DNA of 64,000 bases from Leisingera sp. NJS204 (GCF_004123675.1 NZ_CP035417.1:2409501-2473500), one strand, 5' to 3'. Shown: positions 1 through 9,439, numbered from the stretch's first letter. A program made the numbers and translations. Notes: generated by a model from the letters alone, not told the origin.

Positions 1-11
1 CGGAACAGGAA

Positions 12-31
12 AAGGGGCCGCATGGCCCCTT
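12..31 (-). terminator. Rho-independent terminator after the lipoprotein gene
   Basis: A perfect 8-bp stem (AAGGGGCC/GGCCCCTT) with a GCAT loop. Read on the minus strand it is followed by TTTTCC. It lies just past the stop codon of the minus-strand lipoprotein gene. Confidence 0.7.
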
Positions 32-61
32 CCCGCAGAACTTCGCCGCTGCGCATTGGCT

Positions 62-730
62 TTATTGCAGCGCCTGCAGCAGCCCCAGACGCGGATTCCG
101 GTAGCTGCCGGGTTTGGTCAGCTCCTGGCGGACCACATTGGCCAGGTGGCCGGTGATGCGGATTTTTTGGGTCTGGCCGCGCGACATGGCTTCCAGGGCG
201 CGGGCGCCGCCAAAGGCTTTGAGATCGGCCTCGATGGTTTTTTCCGGGCGCAGCAGGGCGCCGGTGGCCGGATCGGTGAGCCGCATCTTGAAGGTGATGG
301 CGTGAATGCCGCCGGTGGTGTAGCGCGCCTTTTGGGTCAGGGCGTGAAAGCGCTGCAGTTCGATATGCAGATCGGCCTCGATCGCGCCGCCCATGCCGGT
401 GCTGCCGGCCTCCATGGCGCGCTGCACGATTGCCTGCACCTGGGCGTGGCGGTCGCCGTAAGGATCCTCGCGCCAGACAATATCGCCTTTGGGCAAATAG
501 CTGTTGGCCTCGGAAACGGAGAGGCTGCGCGGCACATCGACGGTAACGCGGCTGACCCGCAAAGCCGGCACCGGATCCACCTGCGGCAGAGTTTCATAGC
601 CGTCGGGCACGTGCACCGCCGCGTCGGGCACCGGCTCGAACGGCAAGTTGCGCGACGGCACGTCCACCGAGGCGCAGGCGGACACCATCAGCCCGAGGGA
701 GACGAATGCGAGGCTGCGGAAGATGTTCAT
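62..730 (-). CDS. Lipoprotein, probably DUF6778 family
   Basis: A 222-residue predicted lipoprotein of unknown function. The N-terminus has a hydrophobic signal ending in a lipobox (LMVSAC), so Cys would be lipidated and the protein anchored in the inner or outer membrane. I chose the ATG at 730 because GGTAAGGAG lies just upstream; an ATG 8 codons earlier has no such signal. The mature part contains a region on transport or degradation-like beta strands rich in charged residues, but no catalytic motif that I recognise. It resembles conserved Rhodobacteraceae lipoproteins that I recall as DUF6778; this family name is from memory. It is the last gene before a terminator and is separated from the small gene upstream by about 170 bp containing its likely promoter. 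Confidence 0.75.
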   Translation of the reverse strand: MNIFRSLAFVSLGLMVSACASVDVPSRNLPFEPVPDAAVHVPDGYETLPQVDPVPALRVSRVTVDVPRSLSVSEANSYLPKGDIVWREDPYGDRHAQVQAIVQRAMEAGSTGMGGAIEADLHIELQRFHALTQKARYTTGGIHAITFKMRLTDPATGALLRPEKTIEADLKAFGGARALEAMSRGQTQKIRITGHLANVVRQELTKPGSYRNPRLGLLQALQ

Positions 731-903
731 GGCTCTGCTCCTTACCGTTTTCAAGCCGCCGGATCAGGGACCGGAAGGCGGGTTCAACAGCAGGATGCGT
801 GTCAATCGGGGCAGAATTGGGACAATTTAAGTCCAATTTAGCGAAAAATTAACGAATGTTTATGACCGGTCAACGATTGCCCCGGCCTGCCCCGTCGCTG
901 CTA

Positions 904-1170
904 TCAGCGCGCGCGCGAACGCCAGCCGCCGCGGCGGCGCGGTGTGGCGCTGCCTTCCAGCCCGTCGCGCAGCACTGCAGTCATCGGATGGTCCGGATCT
1001 GCGTTGCCGTACATCTCCAGCAATGCGTTGATATCTTTCCGGCTGTCGCGGGTAGCGTCCATGCCCAACGCCCAGTCAAAGAAAATGCTGCGGCATTGCG
1101 CGTCCGTAATGCCGTCGATCCGGTAGGATTCGTAGATCAGACCGCGCGGGTCCTGTTCAGTGCTGCCCTT
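904..1170 (-). CDS. Small conserved hypothetical protein
   Basis: An 88-residue soluble protein with no motif I recognise; the C-terminus is very basic (RRRGGWRSRAR). The ATG at 1170 lies inside the 3' end of glnE, a 14-bp overlap in the same direction, which suggests translational coupling to glnE. An alternative in-frame start lies at 1203. Fixed linkage to glnE hints at a link to nitrogen control, but nothing in the protein itself shows this. Confidence 0.65.
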   Translation of the reverse strand, partial: KGSTEQDPRGLIYESYRIDGITDAQCRSIFFDWALGMDATRDSRKDINALLEMYGNADPDHPMTAVLRDGLEGSATPRRRGGWRSRAR

Positions 1171-3961
1171 CATCCGCCCCATCCCTTTCCAAGGCCTCTG
1201 CAATCAGCGCCGCACAGCGTTTGTAACGGGTCTGCAGCTCCTGCTCCAGCGCATCCAGCCGGGCGTATCCGGTGGTGCGGCAGAGGAACTGCGCACCGCC
1301 CTCCCCGATCGTCTCCGCCTCGATGGCTTTGCCGGAAAGCAGCCGCGCGGCACTTTGCACCGACCAGAATAGCCGGTAACTGGCGGTCAGGTATTCTGCA
1401 TCCGCGTCATTCAGCCATCCGGCAGCGACAGCACCCAGCAGGCCGGAAGCCACATCGCGCGCCACCGAGTCGGAAGTAAGCGCGCCGGCTTGCGACAAAA
1501 GCTCGATATCCATCATCCGGCCGGCGCCGTTTTTGGCGTCCCACAGACCTGATGGCGCCTTGGCGGCGGCCAGCCGCACGCGCATTTCCGACACCTCCTG
1601 CAGCACCTTGGCCAGATTCCGCGGCTGGGCCAGGAAAGCGGCGCGGAAGGTTTCGATTTCGGCGGCAAGGGCGGTCTCGCCCGCAACCACCCGCGCCCGG
1701 GTCAGCGCCAAATGCTCCCACACCCAGGCCTCGTTCTGCTGGTAGTTGGTAAAACCGGCCAGGCTGACCGCCACCGGACCCTGATTGCCCGAAGGCCGCA
1801 GGCGCATGTCGACCTCGTAAAGCTTGCCCTGCGCCATCGGCGCCGAAAGCGCAGTGACAAAGGCCTGGGTCAGCCGGGCGAAATAGGGCCGCGTGGCCAG
1901 CGGGCGCTTACCCTCGGACATATCCGCATCGCCCGGGTCATAGATCACGATCATGTCGAGATCGGATTGCGAATTGATCTGCCCTGCCCCCAGCGATCCC
2001 ATGGCCAGAACCGCCGCGCCGCGTCCCGGCGGGGGGCCGTGCTTGCGGGAAAACTGCGCCACCACTACCGGAGCGAGGCCGGCAATCACCACCTCGGCCA
2101 ATTCGGCGTATTGGACACCCGCCCGATGGCCGTCGATCAGCCCGCGCAGGTGATGCACGCCGATGCGGAAGTGCCATTCCTTGCACCAGCGGCGGGTGGC
2201 ATCAAGCCGGGCCTCATAGTCGCCTTCCTGCGCCAGCCGCTTTTTCAGTTCCGCCCGCAGCTGCTCTGCCCCTGGCCAGGGATCAAAGAAGGAACCGCCG
2301 ATCACCGCATCAAACACCCCGGAATTGCGGGACAGGAAACTGGCCAGCTCGCGCGAGGTGCCGGCGATATCCACCAGCAGATCGATCAGCTGCGGGTTGG
2401 CGCCGAACAGCGAGAACAGCTGCACCCCGGCCGGCAGCCCGGACAGGAAACCGTCCAGCGCCACCAGGGTCTCGGCCGGTTTGGCGGTTTTGGCAACGCG
2501 CGACAGCAGCTCCGGTTTCAGCCGCTCAAATATCCGCGCCCCGCGGGAGGAGCGCAGCGCCGGATAAGTCGGCCAACGGGCGATGATGGCGCCGTCCAGA
2601 TTGGCGGTGTCCTTTGCGGTGTCAGCTGCGGTCGGCGTGCCGCCGGGCGAGAAGAACCCCTCGGTCAGCTCATGCACTTCGGTCAGCCGGTCCCTGATTT
2701 GTGCTGTCAGCTCCGCCGGATCGCAGTCCATCAGGCAGGCGATACGGGCAATGCCGTCCTCGGATTTGGGCATCTGGTGGGTTTGCGCGTCATGCACCAT
2801 CTGAATGCGGTGCTCGACCTCGCGGTGGGCGCGGTAATGGGCGGACAAGGTTTCAGCGGTGCCCGGCGGCACCCAGCCCTTGTCTGCAAGGGCGGCCAGC
2901 CCCTCGACGGTGCCGCGCAGGCGCAAGGCTTCGTCGCGCCCGCCGGCGATCAGTTGGCGGGTCTGGGTAAAGAACTCAATCTCGCGGATACCGCCGCGGC
3001 CCAGTTTCATATCGTGGCCCGGCACATGCAGGGCGCCGCCGGTGCCCTTGTTCTCGCGGATGCGCAGGCGGATGTCATGGGCGTCCTGGATGGCTGCGAA
3101 ATCCAGGTGACGGCGCCAGATAAAGGGCCGCAGGGTGGTCAGGAACCGCTCTCCCGCCGCGATGTCGCCCGCACAGGGGCGTGCCTTGATGTAGGCGGCG
3201 CGTTCCCAGGTTCGGCCCAGGCTTTCGTAGTAACGCTCTGCCGCTTCCATCGCCAGGCAGACAGGGGTGACCGCCGGATCCGGGCGCAGACGCAGGTCGG
3301 TGCGGAACACATAGCCGTCGCCGGTGCGGTCGCTGAGGATGGCGCACATGTTCTTGGTTGCGCGCACCATGCCCTGACGCGCCTCAAAGAAGTCATCCGG
3401 GTCGAACCGGGTTTCATCGAACAGGCAGATGAGGTCGATGTCAGAGCTGTAGTTCAGCTCATGCGCGCCCATTTTACCCATCGCCAGAATAGTAAGCCCG
3501 CCTGCGGTTTCCACATCATCCCCGGTCAGGCCCGGCAGTTTCTTGCGGCGGATCAGGTTGGCGATTTCGGATTTTATGGCGACGTCTGCACACAGCGCCC
3601 CGAATTCCGTCAGCGCCCCGGTCACCTGTTCCAGGCTCCAGCCGCCGCTGAGATCGCACAGCGCCGTCAGCAGCGCCAGCCGCCGTTTGGCCTGGCGCAA
3701 GCCCGGTTTCAGCCCGCTGCCTTCGAGCGCCCGGCAGTCTGCAAAGACCGCCGCCAGCGCGGCATCAGGATCCTGCAGCGCCTGCGGCAGCCAGGCCGCC
3801 TCGCGCGCGGTCAGCTCCTTAAGATACGGGCTGGAACCGCAGGCGCCTGCCACCAGTTCAGCAAACGCGCCGGACAGTTCCGGCACCAGGCTGCGCGCCT
3901 CGGCGCCAAGGCCGGGATCAAAAGGGCGGGGAATGCGGGAGATGTTCAGGGCTGTGGTCAT
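1157..3961 (-). CDS. glnE: Bifunctional glutamine synthetase adenylyltransferase / deadenylase
   Basis: GlnE adds AMP to, and removes it from, a tyrosine of glutamine synthetase, tuning ammonia assimilation to the PII/glutamine signal. The 934-residue length is normal for the family. Two nucleotidyltransferase domains are visible. The N-terminal (deadenylase) one carries GKMGAHELNYSSDIDL near residues 162-177, and the C-terminal (adenylylase) one carries GSLGAGQINSQSDLDM near residue 655. Both have the paired Asp that binds metal. I took the ATG at 3961 (MTTALNISRI) rather than the longer frame to 4066, because the extra 35 residues look non-coding and the shorter form fits family length. The 3' end overlaps the next small gene. 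Confidence 0.95.
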   Translation of the reverse strand: MTTALNISRIPRPFDPGLGAEARSLVPELSGAFAELVAGACGSSPYLKELTAREAAWLPQALQDPDAALAAVFADCRALEGSGLKPGLRQAKRRLALLTALCDLSGGWSLEQVTGALTEFGALCADVAIKSEIANLIRRKKLPGLTGDDVETAGGLTILAMGKMGAHELNYSSDIDLICLFDETRFDPDDFFEARQGMVRATKNMCAILSDRTGDGYVFRTDLRLRPDPAVTPVCLAMEAAERYYESLGRTWERAAYIKARPCAGDIAAGERFLTTLRPFIWRRHLDFAAIQDAHDIRLRIRENKGTGGALHVPGHDMKLGRGGIREIEFFTQTRQLIAGGRDEALRLRGTVEGLAALADKGWVPPGTAETLSAHYRAHREVEHRIQMVHDAQTHQMPKSEDGIARIACLMDCDPAELTAQIRDRLTEVHELTEGFFSPGGTPTAADTAKDTANLDGAIIARWPTYPALRSSRGARIFERLKPELLSRVAKTAKPAETLVALDGFLSGLPAGVQLFSLFGANPQLIDLLVDIAGTSRELASFLSRNSGVFDAVIGGSFFDPWPGAEQLRAELKKRLAQEGDYEARLDATRRWCKEWHFRIGVHHLRGLIDGHRAGVQYAELAEVVIAGLAPVVVAQFSRKHGPPPGRGAAVLAMGSLGAGQINSQSDLDMIVIYDPGDADMSEGKRPLATRPYFARLTQAFVTALSAPMAQGKLYEVDMRLRPSGNQGPVAVSLAGFTNYQQNEAWVWEHLALTRARVVAGETALAAEIETFRAAFLAQPRNLAKVLQEVSEMRVRLAAAKAPSGLWDAKNGAGRMMDIELLSQAGALTSDSVARDVASGLLGAVAAGWLNDADAEYLTASYRLFWSVQSAARLLSGKAIEAETIGEGGAQFLCRTTGYARLDALEQELQTRYKRCAALIAEALERDGADEGQH

Positions 3962-4084
3962 GCGCCGAGACTGTTCCCGCCGCAGCGGCGCGTCAATGGC
4001 CGAATTGCCGCTGCCCGGTACAGGTTTACCTAAGGTCAGGAAAACCTGAATGGATAAACAGTCCAAGTAAAGATATCGTTAATA

Positions 4085-4243
4085 CACGGTCATGCTCCGG
4101 TTCCCGGGGCCGTTTCGATGTAAAGAGTATCTTGTTAACAGGGGATGCCGGGCTGCGCTGGCAATACCCCGGCTCTGCTTGGGACCTTGCGTATTTTGCA
4201 GTGCCGTCCCCTGCCCGGCTTGTGTATCCGGAGCATGACCGTG
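4085..4243. ncRNA. Nested inverted repeats, candidate structured RNA or MITE-like element
   Basis: The 580 bp between glnE and the tRNA gene has no convincing protein gene but holds an exact 16-bp inverted repeat (CACGGTCATGCTCCGG at 4085-4100, its complement at 4228-4243). Nested inside are a 7-bp pair (CAGGGGA 4139-4145 with TCCCCTG 4207-4213) and a 6-bp pair (GCCGGG 4147-4152 with CCCGGC 4168-4173). The arrangement would fold into one long interrupted hairpin. No target-site duplication is obvious at the edges and the strand is unknown. I see nothing else recognisable at 3962-4084 or 4244-4541. Confidence 0.35.
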
Positions 4244-4541
4244 CGATCCTCTGCCAATCGCGGTCCTCTGCTGATCCTGAGCTTGGCGCTGTTTGCCAGA
4301 GTGTTTGCGATGTTTCGCAGAGCAATGAGCAGCAAGCGTCCGGGTGCGCATTTTCGAGCTATTGCGTAACTTCCTGTCAAACCCTTGGAATATATACGAT
4401 AACGGGCCACTGGCAGTGAAGAAAACCATCCTCAAAACCGCATTCAAAGCACCCTTGGCCTACGACCGTCAAAACGGCGCTCGAACTCCGCAAGCACCTG
4501 TAATATTTGAGTTTTTGGGATTTTTTCATCTGAAAGTATAA

Positions 4542-4627
4542 TGGTGCGGACGGCGGGACTCGAACCCGCACGGCCATAAGGCCAGGAGATTTTAAGTCTC
4601 CGGTGTCTACCATTCCACCACGTCCGC
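4542..4627 (-). tRNA. tRNA-Leu (anticodon UAA)
   Basis: An 86-nt tRNA. The acceptor stem GCGGAC/GTCCGC pairs fully, the CCA end is encoded (TGG at 4542-4544), and the T arm reads GGGTTCGAGTCCC. The anticodon stem GGAGA/TCTCC encloses a CTTAAAA loop, giving anticodon TAA. A long variable arm (GGCC-TTAT-GGCC) is typical of leucine tRNAs. Confidence 0.95.
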
Positions 4628-4735
4628 ACAGGGCGCTGCCAAGCGGCGCCTTTGCAGCAGGTCTAGCCTTCTGAATTCATGCGGACAATCGGTTTTCAGC
4701 GTTTTGCTGGAATTTTTCCCGCGGTGCTGGCGCCG

Positions 4736-5341
4736 CTACAATTCCGTATCCCCCGCCCCTGCAGGTGCCAATGGCCCGCCCGGGTCAGCCAGATAACGCT
4801 CTGGCAGCCAGGGGTTCAACGCCAGCGCCTCGGCCAGAGCTGCGCGTGCTTCCTCCAGCCGCGACAGGCCGTAGAGCGACAGTGCCCGACCGCTCATCGC
4901 GGCAATATGGCGGGGCGACAGATGCAGCGCCCGGTCCAGATCACGAAGGGCAGCGGCAAAATCCCGGCGCAGGTAATGCACAAAGGCGCGCTGGTTGTAG
5001 CCCTCGGCATAATCCGGGCAGTAGGCGATCAGCTGATCGAAATCCTCCAAAGCCCCCAGAAAATCAAAGGACGTGCGCCTTGTCATCCCGCGGTCAAGCA
5101 TCGCCTGAGCCTGCGCATCCGGCGCGTCGGCCCAGAACTCCCACATCCGGTTGGCAATTTCGCGCGCCTGATCCTCGGTGCCGGCCTTCTGTACCTCGTG
5201 CAGCAGCCCGTCCAGCCGGGCGCTGTGGTCTGGCGCTGCCGGACAATCGGACGCCTGCACCGGATCCGTCAGACCCAAAGTCAGAAAGAGCGCTGCGGCG
5301 CATGCAAGATTTTGAGGGGCGCGAAGCAAGGCAAAATACAT
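4736..5341 (-). CDS. Exported TPR-repeat protein
   Basis: About 201 residues with a signal peptide (hydrophobic stretch ending near PVQAS) followed by helical repeats. TPR-like units are clear in the second half, for example DFLGALEDFDQLIAYCPDYA and DFAAALRDLDRALHLSPRHI, so it is probably a periplasmic scaffold or binding protein. The start is uncertain: ATG codons at 5341 and 5356 are both possible and neither has a strong ribosome site; 5341 places the hydrophobic core at a normal distance. It sits between the tRNA gene and putR, in the same direction as putR, with 64 bp between. Its partner is not evident. Confidence 0.7.
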   Translation of the reverse strand: MYFALLRAPQNLACAAALFLTLGLTDPVQASDCPAAPDHSARLDGLLHEVQKAGTEDQAREIANRMWEFWADAPDAQAQAMLDRGMTRRTSFDFLGALEDFDQLIAYCPDYAEGYNQRAFVHYLRRDFAAALRDLDRALHLSPRHIAAMSGRALSLYGLSRLEEARAALAEALALNPWLPERYLADPGGPLAPAGAGDTEL

Positions 5342-5405
5342 ACCCCATGCTGCCATATTTTGGCATTCAATCAAGTCAACTGCGCGTGCGCGCATTCCTT
5401 CTGCC

Positions 5406-5882
5406 TTACAAAGGCGCCAATGCACCGTCTTCCTTTACCGCTTCCATCGCCACATAGGTCGAGGTTGAGGCGACATGCGGCAGCGAGGAAATCTTTTCCC
5501 CCAGCACTGCCCGGTAATCGGTCATCGAGCGGGTCCGCACCTTCAGCAGGTAGTCGAAATGCGACGCCATCATATAGGCCTGTTCGATCTCCGGCAGTTT
5601 CGCCACCGCCGCGTTGAACTTGACCAGCGCCGCCTCGCGGGTGTCGTCCAGCTTCACCTCGACAAAGGCGACGTGATCCAGTCCCAGCCGGATCGGATCC
5701 ACCAGGGCGCGGTAACCGGTAATGATGCCTTCCGCCTCCAGCCGCCTGAGCCGGGTCTGGGTGGGTGTTTTCGACAGGCCGATTTTGCGGGCCAGATCGG
5801 CAATGGAAATCCGGCCGTCCTCGCTCAACACATTCAGAATCGCCCGGTCGAACCGATCCAGTTCAGGAAAGTCCATCTGCAC
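5406..5882 (-). CDS. putR: Lrp/AsnC-family regulator of proline use (PutR)
   Basis: A 158-residue regulator with the family layout: an N-terminal helix-turn-helix (LDRFDRAILNVLSEDGRISI through the recognition helix, residues about 7-55) and a C-terminal RAM/AsnC ligand domain. It is divergent from putA, 120 bp away. In alphaproteobacteria whose PutA lacks a DNA-binding domain, an Lrp-type PutR in this position activates putA in response to proline, so the neighbour fixes the likely role. A CGCCTAA/TTAGGCG inverted repeat lies between the two genes. The start could be the ATG at 5882 or two codons later. Confidence 0.88.
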   Translation of the reverse strand: MQMDFPELDRFDRAILNVLSEDGRISIADLARKIGLSKTPTQTRLRRLEAEGIITGYRALVDPIRLGLDHVAFVEVKLDDTREAALVKFNAAVAKLPEIEQAYMMASHFDYLLKVRTRSMTDYRAVLGEKISSLPHVASTSTYVAMEAVKEDGALAPL

Positions 5883-5909
5883 TTCTACCTTTCGTATTTT
5901 TCATGCTTT

Positions 5910-5936
5910 CGCCTAAGTATCCCCCATTTTTAGGCG
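5910..5936. promoter_or_regulatory. Candidate PutR operator
   Basis: A 7-bp perfect inverted repeat, CGCCTAA (5910-5916) and TTAGGCG (5930-5936), with a 13-bp spacer, centred in the putR-putA divergent region. Operator function is inferred from position. Confidence 0.45.
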
Positions 5937-6002
5937 ATTGTCCCGCCGGAAAGGGTGTATCTTAAGCAAAAGCCCTGCACACCCTTTTGTGGAGTTCCCC
6001 GC

Positions 6003-9000
6003 ATGACCACCCAACCAAAACTGCGCTACCGGATCGATGCCGGCACCTATGCCGACCAAACCGCGGTGCGTGACCAGCTGATTGCCCAGGCGGCCCTGTC
6101 TGACGCCGACCGTGTCCGGATCAGTTCCAGTGCTGCTGCCCTGGTGCGCGATATCCGCGGCCATTCGGCGCCGGGCCTTATGGAGGTGTTCCTGGCCGAA
6201 TACGGGTTATCGACAGATGAAGGGGTCGCGCTGATGTGCCTCGCTGAGGCGCTGCTGCGGGTGCCCGATGCCGACACCATTGATGCGCTGATCGAGGACA
6301 AGATCGCGCCCTCCGACTGGGGCAAGCATCTGGGCAAGTCAACGTCTTCGCTGGTCAATGCCTCAACCTGGGCCTTGATGCTGACCGGCAAGGTGCTGGA
6401 CGAGGATCGCAGCCCCATCGGGGCGCTGCGCGGCGCCATCAAGCGTCTGGGCGAGCCGGTGATCCGCACCGCCGTAAGCCGCGCGATGAAGGAAATGGGC
6501 CGCCAGTTTGTGCTGGGCGAGACCATCGAAAGCGCCATGGACCGCGCCGCCGGGATGGAAGCCAAAGGCTATACCTACTCCTACGACATGCTGGGCGAGG
6601 CCGCCCGCACCGAGGCTGACGCAGCCCGCTATCACCTGTCCTATTCCAAGGCGATCTCGGCAATTGCCGCTGCCTGCAATAGCGACGACATCCGTAAGAA
6701 TCCCGGCATTTCGGTGAAGCTTTCCGCGCTGCACCCGCGTTACGAGCTGGCGCAGGAAAGCAGCGTGATGGAGCATCTGGTGCCGCGGCTGAAGGCGCTG
6801 GCGCTGCTGGCCAAAGCCGCGAAAATGGGCCTTAACATCGACGCCGAGGAGGCCGACCGCCTGTCGCTGTCGCTGGAGGTGATCGGCGCCGTGGTCTCGG
6901 ACCCCTCTCTGGCCGGCTGGGACGGGTTTGGCGTGGTGGTGCAGGCCTATGGGCCGCGCACCGGACTGGCCATCGACGCACTGCATGAAATGGCTGAGAA
7001 ATACGACCGCCGTTTCATGGTGCGGCTGGTGAAAGGCGCTTATTGGGATACCGAGATCAAGCAGGCGCAAGTCGAAGGCGTCGATGGCTTCCCGGTGTTC
7101 ACCAACAAGGCGCTGACTGATGTGTCCTATATTTCCAACGCCCGCAAATTGCTTGGGATGACGGACCGGATTTATCCGCAGTTCGCAACTCACAATGCCC
7201 ATACTGTTGCCGCCATCCTGCATATGGCCGCGGACAAGGACAACGCAACCTACGAATTCCAGCGCCTGCACGGGATGGGCGAAACCCTGCACCAGATGGT
7301 GCTGGAGCAGAACAAGACCAACTGCCGGATTTATGCGCCTGTTGGCGCGCACCGGGATCTATTGGCCTATCTGGTACGCCGCCTGCTGGAAAACGGCGCC
7401 AATAGCTCCTTCGTGAACCAGATCGTGGACGAGAATGTCTCTCCCGATGTCGTGGCCGCGGACCCTTTCGCGGCAGTTGCCGATATCAGCCGCAAGATCC
7501 CGACCGGGCCTGAGCTGTACGCGCCCGAGCGCCCGAATTCCAAAGGCTTCGACCTGGGTCACGCGCCGACGCTGGCCGCTATTGAAAAAGCCCGCGCGCC
7601 CTGGCGGACCCATCAATGGCAGGCCGGACCGCTGCTGGCAGGCGATGCCCGGCCTGAGACTGCCAAAGATGTGACCAACCCCGCCGACCTGAGTGTGACC
7701 GGCACCGTCAGCCAGTGCAGCCCCGAGGATGTCGAACTGGCGCTGGCGCTGGCCGACCCTTGGGACGCGCCTGCAGCAGAACGCACCGCGATCCTGAACA
7801 AGGCTGCCGACCTCTATGAGGAAAATTTTGGCGAGCTGTTCGCCATCCTCGCCCGTGAGGCCGGCAAGACCATCCCCGATGCTGTGGCCGAACTGCGCGA
7901 GGCGGTGGATTTCCTGCGTTACTATGCGGCGCGCAATTCTGATGCGCCGCCTGCAGGCATTTTCACCTGTATTTCACCCTGGAACTTCCCGCTGGCGATC
8001 TTCACCGGACAGGTTGCGGCAGCACTTGCCGCCGGCAACGCTGTGCTGGCCAAACCCGCCGACCAAACGCCGCTGATCGCCCACCGCGCCGTGCAACTGA
8101 TGCATGAGGCTGGCGTGCCGCGCGCAGCCATGCAGCTGGTGCCGGGCCGTGGCAGCGTGGTTGGTGCCGCCATCACATCGGACCCGCGGGTCAATGGCGT
8201 TGCCTTCACCGGCTCCACCGCAACAGCGATGCGTATCCGCAAGGCGATGGCCGACAACCTGCAGCCCGGCGCGCCGCTGATTGCGGAAACCGGCGGTCTG
8301 AACGCGATGATTGTCGATTCAACCGCGCTGCCGGAACAGACAGTGCAAGCTGTGATCGAAAGCGCCTTCCAATCGGCCGGCCAGCGCTGCTCGGCGCTGC
8401 GCTGCCTTTACCTGCAGGAGGACATCGCCGACACCGTGCTGAAGATGCTGAAAGGGGCGATGGACTGCCTGCATCTGGATGATCCCTGGCATCTGTCGAC
8501 TGACAGCGGTCCGGTGATAGACGAAGGCGCCCGCGCAGGCATCCTTGCCCATGTCGCCAAGGCCCGCGCTGAGGGCCGGGTGCTGAAGGAAATGCGCGCG
8601 CCGCAAGGCGGCACCTTTGTGGCGCCCACCATGATCGAAATCCCCGGCATCGGCGCACTGGAGGAAGAGATCTTTGGCCCCGTCCTGCATGTGGTCCGGT
8701 TCAAATCCCAACAGTTGGATCAGGTGATTTCAGACATCAATGCAACCGGTTACGGGCTGACCTTCGGGTTGCACACCCGTATCGACGACCGGGTGCAGCA
8801 TGTCTGCGACCGGGTCCATGCGGGCAACATCTATGTGAACCGCAACCAGATCGGCGCCATTGTCGGCAGCCAGCCGTTCGGCGGCGAGGGTCTGTCCGGC
8901 ACCGGCCCCAAGGCCGGCGGCCCCTATTACCTCAGCCGTTTCTGCGCGCCGGACCGGCAGCAAAGCAACGCGGTGTGGGAGACGACCTTTGCCGAACTGC

Positions 9001-9416
9001 CCGGGGAAAGCGGCGTGCCTGCGCGCGGCGTGACCACCTCCCTGCCCGGCCCGACCGGGGAATCGAACCGCCTGACCGTCTCGGCCCGTCCGCCGCTGTT
9101 GTGCATGGGACCGGGGCCCGAGGCTGCGGCGGAACAGGCCAAAGAGGTGATCAGCCTCGGCGGCACCGCGATTGAGGCGCATGGCATGTTCGACCTGCAC
9201 CGGCTGGAGGCGATCCAGGGAATTGCCGGCGTGCTGTGGTGGGGCGACGAGGCGACAGGCCGCGAGATCGAACAGTGGCTGGCCAAGCGCGACGGCCCGA
9301 TCATCCCGCTGATCCCGGGCAAGCCCGACCGCGCCCGAGTCCTGGCTGAACGCCACGTCTGCGTCGATACCACCGCATCAGGCGGCAATGCGGATCTGCT
9401 GGGCGGCAACGCCTGA
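6003..9416 (+). CDS. putA: Bifunctional proline dehydrogenase / P5C dehydrogenase
   Basis: PutA oxidises proline to glutamate in two steps: FAD-dependent proline dehydrogenase, then NAD-dependent delta1-pyrroline-5-carboxylate dehydrogenase, with the intermediate channelled. The protein has 1137 residues. The proline dehydrogenase barrel shows MVRLVKGAYWDTE (about 339-351), QFATHNAHT (about 394) and a ring of conserved residues around RLHGMGE. The aldehyde dehydrogenase half has SPWNFPLAIFTGQ, AETGG (Glu near 762) and AGQRCSAL with catalytic Cys796. There is no ribbon-helix-helix domain at the N-terminus, so it is not its own repressor; the divergent putR supplies control. I chose the ATG at 6003, with GGAG at 11-nt spacing, over an upstream frame extension. 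Confidence 0.97.
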   Translation: MTTQPKLRYRIDAGTYADQTAVRDQLIAQAALSDADRVRISSSAAALVRDIRGHSAPGLMEVFLAEYGLSTDEGVALMCLAEALLRVPDADTIDALIEDKIAPSDWGKHLGKSTSSLVNASTWALMLTGKVLDEDRSPIGALRGAIKRLGEPVIRTAVSRAMKEMGRQFVLGETIESAMDRAAGMEAKGYTYSYDMLGEAARTEADAARYHLSYSKAISAIAAACNSDDIRKNPGISVKLSALHPRYELAQESSVMEHLVPRLKALALLAKAAKMGLNIDAEEADRLSLSLEVIGAVVSDPSLAGWDGFGVVVQAYGPRTGLAIDALHEMAEKYDRRFMVRLVKGAYWDTEIKQAQVEGVDGFPVFTNKALTDVSYISNARKLLGMTDRIYPQFATHNAHTVAAILHMAADKDNATYEFQRLHGMGETLHQMVLEQNKTNCRIYAPVGAHRDLLAYLVRRLLENGANSSFVNQIVDENVSPDVVAADPFAAVADISRKIPTGPELYAPERPNSKGFDLGHAPTLAAIEKARAPWRTHQWQAGPLLAGDARPETAKDVTNPADLSVTGTVSQCSPEDVELALALADPWDAPAAERTAILNKAADLYEENFGELFAILAREAGKTIPDAVAELREAVDFLRYYAARNSDAPPAGIFTCISPWNFPLAIFTGQVAAALAAGNAVLAKPADQTPLIAHRAVQLMHEAGVPRAAMQLVPGRGSVVGAAITSDPRVNGVAFTGSTATAMRIRKAMADNLQPGAPLIAETGGLNAMIVDSTALPEQTVQAVIESAFQSAGQRCSALRCLYLQEDIADTVLKMLKGAMDCLHLDDPWHLSTDSGPVIDEGARAGILAHVAKARAEGRVLKEMRAPQGGTFVAPTMIEIPGIGALEEEIFGPVLHVVRFKSQQLDQVISDINATGYGLTFGLHTRIDDRVQHVCDRVHAGNIYVNRNQIGAIVGSQPFGGEGLSGTGPKAGGPYYLSRFCAPDRQQSNAVWETTFAELPGESGVPARGVTTSLPGPTGESNRLTVSARPPLLCMGPGPEAAAEQAKEVISLGGTAIEAHGMFDLHRLEAIQGIAGVLWWGDEATGREIEQWLAKRDGPIIPLIPGKPDRARVLAERHVCVDTTASGGNADLLGGNA

Positions 9417-9439
9417 GCTGCGCCCGATAAGTGCTTGAC

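Noticed and set aside
1712-4033. A 773-codon open frame on the plus strand opposite glnE
   Set aside because: It is a shadow of the GC-rich glnE frame; no ribosome site, no recognisable domain, and glnE on the other strand is certain.
4135-4447. Protein genes in the glnE-tRNA gap
   Set aside because: Several overlapping frames of 60-120 codons on both strands have no motif; they are explained by the structured inverted-repeat region.
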